Position numbers and translations under genes: made by a program. A DNA stretch of 64,000 nucleotides from Lepidodermella squamata (taxonomy: Eukaryota; Gastrotricha): positions 620,001-684,000 of the forward strand of contig JBLDXI010000042.1 of NCBI GenBank assembly GCA_047495785.1, in the 5' to 3' direction. Positions 56,038 to 64,000 of this stretch are shown in pieces (within the stretch, counting starts at the first letter, position 1; each line of letters begins with the position of its first letter). The notes beneath the pieces are model-generated. The model was given only the letters and a program-made list of their open reading frames with translations. It did not search any database and was not told the DNA's origin.

Positions 56038-56049
56038 ATTTATATATGA
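56038..56049 (-). promoter_or_regulatory. TATA box of the small secreted-peptide exon
   Basis: Minus strand ATATATAAATAG, 47-58 bp upstream of the ATG at 55991. That places a start site about 25-30 bp downstream, within a short 5'UTR. Confidence 0.4.
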
Positions 56050-56626
56050 ATTTGTGCGTTGGTGCATGGTGTCGCGATTTTTTTTCATGAGATTTCAGCT
56101 GTTCGTCGCGATACTGATAACAGCTAGGGAGAAAATCTCGAATTAACTGATATTTCTTGTTTGAACACCTGCATAGTAGAACCCGACGAGGGACGTTGTA
56201 TTAAATAATTTCAAGTGCCGAGTGCTCATAAAATTGCACTCCAATCGATAAGCGAATGCTTCCTAAAGTGAATCCGGAGAGTTCAAGTTGAGGTCAGATA
56301 TAGTGACTCGAAATAATTGTTTTAAAATAAAGCTCTTCAACTTAAAAAGGTAGCCTTGAATAACTGTCGATTATTTATTTCGAGATAATAATAATGTGGG
56401 TATAATGTTTACACTAAATGTCGTAAATGTACATTAGTACATTAGTATAATGTTTATACTAAAAATACTAACGTCGAGATAATGTGGGTATAATAATGTC
56501 ATTCAGCTTTCGTTATTTACATTACTGAATCTCTTTTAATCAAAACTCTCATAAATAAACTTATGAATAATATTTTAGTCAGATTTTTGAATTGTCCTCA
56601 CTGAACATCGATGATGATAGCCGATC
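56050..56626. repeat. Spacer with ATAATGTGGGTATAATGTT repeats
   Basis: Between about 56388 and 56500 the unit GATAATAATGTGGGTATAAT and related TATAATGTTTA strings recur in direct orientation. No coding sequence. Confidence 0.45.
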
Positions 56627-59600
56627 TCACAGCAATTCAGGAATCGCGAAAGCAGCACAATAAATTTCCAGAATTCGCTGGATTTCGAAGGCGACAAAAG
56701 CAGTCGAGAAAACATTGAGGCAAGCAATGCTTCCCATCAACGGCTCGACTGGAGTAGCCCAAGATCTGTGAACAAGTATTAAATCGGTAAATCAACATTA
56801 TTTGTGAAAGATACATACCCTCCCAAGTGGAACGAGCTGGATCGGGTGAATGGTGAAGGGGGCGTAAGTTCCTCGGTACCACCTTTCGCTGTACACATAA
56901 AATACACTGTTCCTCCATCAGCGTCATAACCAATATGAAGATGATGCCATGCGGCCCGGGCAGAGCCGGAGCAGCCACATGATTTATCACCACCCGACCC
57001 ATCACCATACGGCCTGAGCGTAAATGCTTGATTGACATCGGCGGTAAGTCGGAGACCAGGGTTCGACCCATCGGGAGCGAATTCCAGGATGGTGCCTTTC
57101 ATCGTAGCCGAAGCTGCGAACAAACTCATTGCAAAGTTGACATTCAAATTTATCTTTCCGGCAGTTGCAGCGATAGGATCGGTTGAGTTGTAGTAAAAGG
57201 CCGAGTTAGGCCGGCCAAATGGCCCAGTCACTTGTTGAAGGGCGGTATTCGAGGTCGAAAAATCAGCTCTAGGCTCGACGCGGTCATTCAGATCGGAAAC
57301 CAGCGGCCAACTGGCAATTAACCCTGGCAATCTCGATTTCAACACGTCCATAGTCACAATCTGTCCGAGCTGAATTTGAAGGCACTTTTTGCGAAGGATC
57401 CACAATTGGTCGAGGGTCATGGCGTGTCTGTGAAGCGAAAAGCAAGCCAGTCTGCCATTGAAAGCAACTGTTCCCAGCAAATCACCGCCGAGTTTTATTT
57501 TCGAGCTAACCCCCGCTAAGAAAGTGGTTTTACGCCCCTGCTCGAAGTTATCATGTACTGTCAGGATCGTCTTCGGAGTTGTATCGGCGTTGTAACTTAC
57601 AGCGGCGAATGCCCAATTCGGATCCACAGTAGGCACAATAGAACCCTCATAAGTGAATCCCAAACTCGGACCTGTAAGAGATGAAGATCTAATTAGTAAA
57701 CAATTTCGTCCAAGGTTAAAGGTGAAAGGCTACAATGACTGAGAAAAGCTTAGGACGGTGCTCTTCGTTTAGATCCAAATCTTAATACGAACCTAATCTA
57801 CATACTAATGGGATACTAGTTTTCAGCTGGTGAGGAAAAATGCGTTTTTGGCACGTAAAATCACCAATTTAAGCATCCGCCAATGACGGGGCCAACAACA
57901 ATAGAACTTCACCCGGGCGAGCCATTTACCCTCGCCTTTATGCTAGTGTTATTGAGACTATAGAAAAGATTATAGCACAAGCAAACATAGCTGATGTAAA
58001 ACTTACTCAGTTCCATAAAAAGTGAATCTGTTGCTCTGTTAAGGCTAAGCCCAAGAAGATCTCTTGTGTCGTAGAACCCGAAAATTCGTTGCATTCCGGT
58101 GGAACCCAACGGTAAAAACACGTATGCAGCAAGCGTGAAAGAAGCATTCTCGAAGTTGAGTAAGCTGTTTTCCAAGAACACGGAACCTTCGGTGGAATCG
58201 ATAACTAGCGCTGAGCTGCTGTAGGGACCGCTGTCGAAGGTCAAAGATGCGCCAGAGTAATTGCCATGGATGCCGTTTCCACTGATGTCACTCGTACCAA
58301 ATTCCTGGCTGAGAGGCAGATAAACAGTCTCCAGCGGTAGCCCGAAAGGAGTCTCTGTGCCGAAAATTCAAATTATCATCTAAGAAGCCAAGGGAAGCTA
58401 GCTCACGCTTATCACACAGCTCTGCACTTTTGAACGTCGATGTTGAAGTCTGAACATTAAAATAGCCGTGGTGAAACATTATGTCTCTATTTTTATAGCT
58501 CACCCAGTTTTGGGGACAATCGCTTGCTACTGGAACGCATTTCGCCGCCATAAGAAGGGGAAACGTGCAAAGCTTGTGCTAGAAAATCGAATAGAATGAA
58601 TCGAATATCGAATAATGATCGGACATCTAAAAGCAGTAAAAATTGGACAATACGATGAAATACCGTATCTGCCGTGGTATCCACTTTGCAGGCGTCGTGA
58701 TTCTCCTTGAATGACGATAAGCTCCCATAGACTTTAACCTAAACTCGTGAAATAGCTGTGGACTTGGGCAAGCAGAAGTCGAAATGATTGGCTCACTTGT
58801 GTGCCATTCGGAAAAACTCCATAGCACTGGTTTCCACTGGCTGTGACACATTGGACGGCTCTCTATCGAAACAGAAAAAATGGAGTTCAATCGCCTTGAT
58901 TATATTATCAAATTAAAGTGACTTTCTTCTGTTCACGTGTTTTTTTAAGAATAGGTCGTGCGTGCTAAGCTGTGGGAATCTCCCCAGCTTGCCCAGACCG
59001 GAGATGGAAGTAGCCAAATTTAAAATCGATTTTAAGTGGTGTTGGAACATGTTTCAGTCAAAATTCAGAAAATTTTCGAAAAATAGCAAAAAATAATAAT
59101 ATCCATGGCTTCAATTTTCATCAATTTTTCATTTTATTAGCAGAAATTTTGAACTGAAATATGTTATAGAAAAAATATCAGTCATTACCCCTTTCAGGCA
59201 GTTTTCCCTGTTGCTAAACGTAGCCGTCGAAAATTGTCGAGTTTCCGCCCCAGCCCGGCAGCCAGATGTCTCTAGGCGGCAATCAATGAAGCTCCCGTTG
59301 GACGAGCTGAAGCACCTAACATGCGGTTTCTCGCTGTCTGGAACTTGTACTGCTACAGTTCAAAATAAATGAATTAATAAGCTAACTTTTAGTATTAATA
59401 ACTCTCACGCGCAGTTCCAGAGATACACAGGCCAAGATTAGAATAATTGCCCCCTGCGACCTTCAAGAAACAAACAAAGTATTTAAAACTATATTTACTC
59501 CTATGACCGGAATAAGTTTTCTAACCCAGTTTTCAGGACAGGCGTAGTTGGAGAGTACACATGTTTTCAACACTCCGTTGTCCGTGCACCGCTTGAAAGC

Positions 59601-60761
59601 TTGAGTCTAAAATCACCGTTTTACACAAAAAGCAGGAAAAATAGGCGTAAAAGAAATTACCGCGAACTTAGATCTCGCGCTGTTACAAGCAGCCAAACTG
59701 TCTTTCAAAGTGTTATTTCGGTACCAGTCAAGCTGATCAAATCAATAAAAAAGATTGGCATTCAATCGAACGTGGATGGGTAAATTTACTTCGATTTCTC
59801 TGTCAGCAGCTGGTTCGCCAGTTAATTTGCAGTTGCCGAGGCCAGGATTGCATCGTGGTGTTAGGGCGCCGTATTTGTAGCACATTTTAGCATTCTGATG
59901 TCGATGCAAAATTGCATCAGGAATACACCAGCCATTCAAAAATCTCATACCCCTAATCGGCAACTTTGTAGATCTGGGAACAAGGGTCCCCACTAAGAAA
60001 AATTAATGGAAAGTCAAACATGCAATTGCAAGACATTAACTGGAAAACTTTGAGAGAAATTCGGTAACAAATTCGAAATTGAAGCTCATATGTTAGAGCA
60101 CCGAGTTTCGATTCTAATCGAAACAACTCGTAATTTTATATGAATCACAGCCAAAGTTTACGGGAGGGAGCGCTTTCTAGATCGGAATCAAAACGAGTGA
60201 TCTAACATTTTTAGAGCACGGCTCTAATTTTCAGGGACGGAGTTACTCGATTTTTTCTCGATTTTAATATAATTTTGTGCTGCAAGTGACCATCACCTAG
60301 TATCTATCCGATCTGCGAACCAGCAAGGAACTGCCTATGTCACCAACATGGCATGAATTTCCCTCAGATTCTTTGTATATTGACCCAAAAAATTGGCCTT
60401 TTTGAGTGCAAAGAGAAGAAACTATATCCAATCAGACTGGCTAAAATTAGCTTATTAGTGATCAGCATTGTCTCTGCCTCTGACCCGACATTTATTTAGG
60501 GCCTGACATCTATTTTTTCGGACTACCTCTAACCTCTGAAATTTATTTGAGGTTGCCATTTTCGTGCTGTAATAATTCTTCGATTTATTGAAATAAATTA
60601 TTGAATAATACCTGATACTCGGTAATAGGATCACAGGTAGGGCTGTTATCGCGGCAAGAAGTGAAATCGTTGTTTGTCACCTTGAAGCATCGCTTGAAGA
60701 CCTGGCCTGATGCCTGGCTGGTTAGTAACGCGAACGAAATTAGCGAAATAAAGCTGCTCAT
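56627..60761 (-). CDS. Paralogue 5: secreted six-module Cys-rich protein with two LamG-like domains
   Basis: A complete 14-exon gene of 753 aa. Exons: 60612-60761, 59951-59992, 59790-59894, 59661-59732, 59526-59606, 59409-59460, 59189-59349, 58797-58862, 58664-58738, 58504-58578, 58407-58449, 58007-58354, 56819-57671, 56627-56765 (TGA). It starts MSSFISLISFALLTSQASGQ, a signal peptide. The Cys-module pattern is as in paralogue 4, with module 5 again short of one Cys. The first LamG-like domain ends LACFSLHRH; the second carries WPLVSDLNDR and LRPYGDGSGG. The tail is SWATPVEPLMGSIACLN and ends AIPELL. It is the closest relative of paralogue 1. Introns are larger than in the other copies, for example 335 bp before exon 12. 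It is flanked on both sides by inverted copies of the pogo-like element. An extracellular structural or adhesive role is inferred. Confidence 0.92.
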
Positions 60762-60845
60762 TGCTATTTTGATTGAAAAATAAAAAACTATTAATGACAC
60801 GCTGGGGTTGAAAATTTACTAAAACCACGCGTTTAGGGCCAGGCT

Positions 60846-60857
60846 CGTGGCTCGTGC
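60846..60857 (-). promoter_or_regulatory. Conserved upstream block of paralogue 5
   Basis: GCACGAGCCACG on the minus strand, 85 bp upstream of the ATG at 60761, identical in spacing to paralogue 2. The adjoining sequence CCTGGCCCTAAACGCGTG resembles the same region in paralogue 1 (GGCCAGTCCTAAACGAGTG). Confidence 0.5.
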
Positions 60858-60861
60858 GGCA

Positions 60862-61870
60862 TATTTCATTTTCAAAACAACATCACTGTTTTGCTATAAT
60901 TTAAGCTTATTTGGTGAATCTTGGTGATATAGCACAAGCCAGCGAATTACGATTCGCCGTGATTCCTTATTCCTTAAATGAGCATTTTTTCACGTCACTT
61001 CTTGGATTCGATCGATTCGATTCCTAGCGTTTTCAGGGTTTTCATCGAGCTGTGTGCGTCCCTGGAAACTAGGTCAAAGCTAGCGCGCACACAACTTTTT
61101 CTGTGCAAGCCATTATGAATTTTTAGGTGAGGAAAATTAGCCAGCTTGATAGATGAACATGTCCCGATGCTTACCGATTTTTCTAGGTGATTTCCGATGA
61201 TACAGCGCGGTTAAAATTAGAAAAAGTGTGTGGGGTAAAAAACCACCCCCTCGACTGCAATTCGCCATAACTATAGTGAAACCCGCCAAGGGTTAACAAA
61301 CCAGCCTTCAATAATATGCGTTAGACAATAACACGGTTAAATTCTGCATAATTTTTCACCCTGTAGCACTCATTGTTAGACACGGGGTGCAATTATGGAG
61401 AATCCAACTTTCCCTTTCAAAGCGAGTAACTCTCATTACAGACTGACATCAACTAATCATTGAAATTGCAACTCAGTGTAAACTTTAAAATCATTATATT
61501 CCTCACTTCGTGAGTTATATGAATCACTGAAATTTCACAAGACGTTGTATAACATAGTAATTCACGACGGAGAATCCGTAAAATGACTCTCGAGGTCATG
61601 GGATGCACCCTACCTGCTCAGGTTAGCAACCTTACCTGAATTTTTCGATCCACACCTATCCAGGCGATGCTGATAAAAAAAATTAAAAAAAACACCATCG
61701 TAATCAGCGTCATTTGTTACGCTACATAACAAATTCTCACATTTTTTATGCGCTGCTGTCAGACATTACAAATGGGGTCCCAAATCGATGCACCCTTTTT
61801 ACAGTGTAAAAGTTGAATCGCATCTGTTGAACTTAGACAGCACATTGAAGTTTGTATGGACGTTGGTGTT
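60862..61870. other. Gene-free upstream region of paralogue 5
   Basis: No coding sequence was recognised in this 1-kb stretch. Confidence 0.4.
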
Positions 61871-61891
61871 CGAAGTTGTACCGGATTACGG
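61871..61891. repeat. Solo right end of the mariner-like element
   Basis: GTTGTACCGGATTACGG followed by TA is the same terminus as at 20803. No matching left end was seen nearby. Confidence 0.6.
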
Positions 61892-61969
61892 TAAAGGAAT
61901 AAATAAATTCCCTTGCAATAGATTGCAATAGATTCCCTTGCAAAAAATCATGACATTGCTTACTCATTA

Positions 61970-63714
61970 CAGTGCTCCCTCGATAAAAGCACTGGGTCGG
62001 GAGCCAGACCCGGTCTTTTAAGAAGGGAAAGCTATAACGAGGGCTGTAATTGAATGCAGGAGCTAAAAATAGACCGTTGCCATGTCTTAAGACAGTTGCC
62101 GTGGCAACGCGCAGAAAGAGACAGACACGGATTACGTGTCATTGCAAATTTCGCTCGCTAAAGGCTGTTAAACAATGACACTATGAATCATTAGTTCTTC
62201 GCCAAGTTTTTATTCTTATTTGCCAGGGCGGCTTCGATTTAACTGGTTGGCCTTGTTTTTTTACTCTGATTTTAAGTCCTGCCTGGGGTTAACGAATAAA
62301 AAAAACCTGGAATCTCATTATTTCAATTTACTTCAAAAATGCCCAGCTCGTCCGATTTCGCAAACAAATTTCATTTGAAATCACAGCTCATTTGACAAAA
62401 TCAATCACCTTGGTCAAGATTTACCAGAATACTTCTGAATCACCAGCAAATTCAGCCAAACATGCTCAAGATAATGCTGTGTTCAATTCATAACTCATGC
62501 TTAATTCGTAGAATTATTTAAAAAACAATCTGAAATTTGAAACAATTAGGATGAAAAATGTATTTTCGACAATTTGTTCGCGGTTAACCTGACTTTTTCT
62601 TTTTTAAATTCATCGAATTAATGGCATTGAGCAATCACGGACCGATTTCACGGCATAAGACGTGTGGTTCCGTCAAGAGGGCGTTTAGATTGAATGGAAT
62701 ACATTTGCATCTTCTCAGGCGTGATCTCATTTTCATTCGACTGGCCTATTAAGATCCGAGCAAGGTAAAAATCGGGCAGAAGCTCCCGCCGCCCCTCCTC
62801 GGGATGTTGCGATTTTCAAAGTCAAATTCGAATGATTAAAAGTTGTAAAAAACCCGTAAAATTGCCAAGGCGTTGAGCAATGAAATCGTAGAGTAGTGGC
62901 AGCCAGTTTCATGTTAGATCAGGCCTATCGACTATCGAAAATCGGCTAATAATCCAATAACTTAGGACAACTGGAACGAATGAAAACGATCTAATTTTAT
63001 GAGAATAAATCCGTGTATCGAAATTAAAATAAATCGTACAACCAGGACGCGATTCTTCATGATTACGCAACACAGCCGGGAACAAAATTGGGGAAACAGT
63101 TTCCTTAAAAAAATCACGAATTAAATCCTAATTTGATCATGCTAATAATGCTTGTAAATTGCAAGAGATTTTCTGGCCGGGAAAAAGCTAAAACTTGAAA
63201 AATCAGGGCAATTCAGATGAGTCTTTTAGTTGATCAGCAATTGGCCTGAGGGAAAATCAGCAAATCAAGGAGAGCTAAGATTGACGGGCATTTTTATAGT
63301 TATTGAAATGAATTGCTGATTTTTTCTGATAAATTGGCGTAATTTCTGATAGAAAAGTTTAACAAAAAACAAGACGACTCGCAGCACGACTTGAGTAGCA
63401 GCTAATCCTCACACTCTGTTGCATAATCACAGCCATTTCAAAGCCACAAGAACAGGTTAATGCACTGATGATCTTTCAACTCGTTTGAACTAAACTTGAA
63501 ATAACTGGACCTCTCAAAACCACGACATCGCGCCGCTAGGTTTCTATGAACGCTTTATTATTTTAATTTTTCACGCTTAATTTTTTTAATCTGTCGAAAA
63601 ATTATTATTTGTTTAATTAAAAATGTACAACCAATTTATTTAGCAGGGTCCAAAATAACGGTCTACAAACGAGGGAGTTCTTTTAAGGAGGGTGCCACTA
63701 ACGAGGGAGCACTG
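61970..63714 (-). mobile_element. pogo/mariner-like non-autonomous element, copy B
   Basis: CAGTGCTCCCTCG TIRs at both ends with flanking TA (61968-61969 and 63715-63716). It is 1745 bp and uninterrupted. It is the reverse complement of copy A at 51911-55116 along its whole length, with small differences. No transposase ORF. Confidence 0.85.
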
Positions 63715-63716
63715 TA

Positions 63717-64000
63717 ATTGTATAAAACAAGAGAAAACAGGAAAATCCCAGATCCAGCGCAGTACCGGACGGTGCTGGATTGGCGTGAAGCAATGTAAAT
63801 ACTCGGCGACCTGATATAGCATGATCAGTGCTCGACAGTGCTCGACAGCCAGCCCTCCATCCTGCCTCATCCAGCACCGCCATCCAGCACCTGCACTGAA
63901 TGGCATGAATTTGCGTGAAAAAAACAGCGACGCGTAGGAACGAACTCGAGATCTTCAATGCTTCTAGCAGCTACTACGCAACTATGCCACGGTCGCTTCT
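63717..64000. other. Right-edge spacer, CCAGCAC-rich
   Basis: Slightly G+C-richer sequence with GTGCTCGACA repeated in tandem (about 63830-63848) and several CCAGCACC/GGTGCTGG words. No gene was recognised. Confidence 0.4.

Overview
The window is nuclear DNA from an invertebrate animal whose phylum I cannot fix. The evidence is multi-exon genes with short GT-AG introns (mostly about 45-100 bp) and dense, nested eukaryotic transposons (piggyBac, Helitron, MULE, Ty3/gypsy, hAT-like and mariner/pogo-like). I saw no operons, rRNA, tRNA or CRISPR array, though a subtle tRNA could be missed by eye.

The native content is a minus-strand tandem cluster of five paralogues of one secreted multidomain protein. 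I reconstructed them exon by exon. Paralogues 2 (10565-14086), 4 (32394-35990) and 5 (56627-60761) are complete 14-exon genes of 752, 754 and 753 aa. Each has a signal peptide, six repeats of a 4-Cys module (second and third Cys always separated by six residues) and two laminin-G-like domains. Paralogue 1 is split: exons 1-9 at 6978-8919, exons 13-14 at 3342-4347, exons 10-12 missing. Paralogue 3 is a wreck: exons 10 and 12-14 at 17507-19631 and exons 8-9 at 24964-25163. A piggyBac lies in its intron 9, and a Helitron has entered intron 7 and replaced everything upstream. A conserved block, GCACGAGCCACG read on the minus strand, lies 72-85 bp upstream of the ATG in the four copies that keep exon 1.

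Between the genes are mobile elements. At the left edge is a 607-codon ORF with a DUF7869-like signature, running out of the window. Next comes a 154-bp-arm perfect-looking palindrome (4893-5248) and a LINE RT fragment (about 9690-10260). A full-length piggyBac (21215-24526) has TTAA target duplications, 13-bp TIRs and an intact 669-aa transposase. A degenerate Helitron (25206 to about 31.1 kb) has a clear 3' hairpin and CTAG end. A MULE (36865-40672) has 9-bp TSDs and carries a hAT-type MITE (37859-38567) with 8-bp TSDs. A truncated Ty3/gypsy element keeps one LTR (43681-47625). A 1.7-kb foldback element lies at 48278-49968. Two inverted 1.7-kb pogo-like elements (51911-55116 and 61970-63714) flank paralogue 5, and the first holds a two-level nested insertion.

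Region by region: 1-3.3 kb transposase-like ORF; 3.3-9 kb broken paralogue 1; 9.7-10.3 kb LINE relic; 10.5-14.2 kb paralogue 2; 14.6-17.3 kb Helitron end and regularly spaced palindromes; 17.5-25.2 kb broken paralogue 3 with mariner-like and piggyBac insertions; 25.2-31 kb Helitron; 32.4-36.1 kb paralogue 4; 36.8-40.7 kb MULE; 42.8-43.6 kb Myb/SANT-like fragment; 43.7-47.6 kb gypsy; 48-56 kb foldback and pogo-like repeats plus a possible small secreted-peptide exon; 56.6-60.9 kb paralogue 5; 62-63.7 kb pogo-like element. The intact genes probably make extracellular cysteine-rich proteins under one shared promoter type, while transposons are eroding the array.
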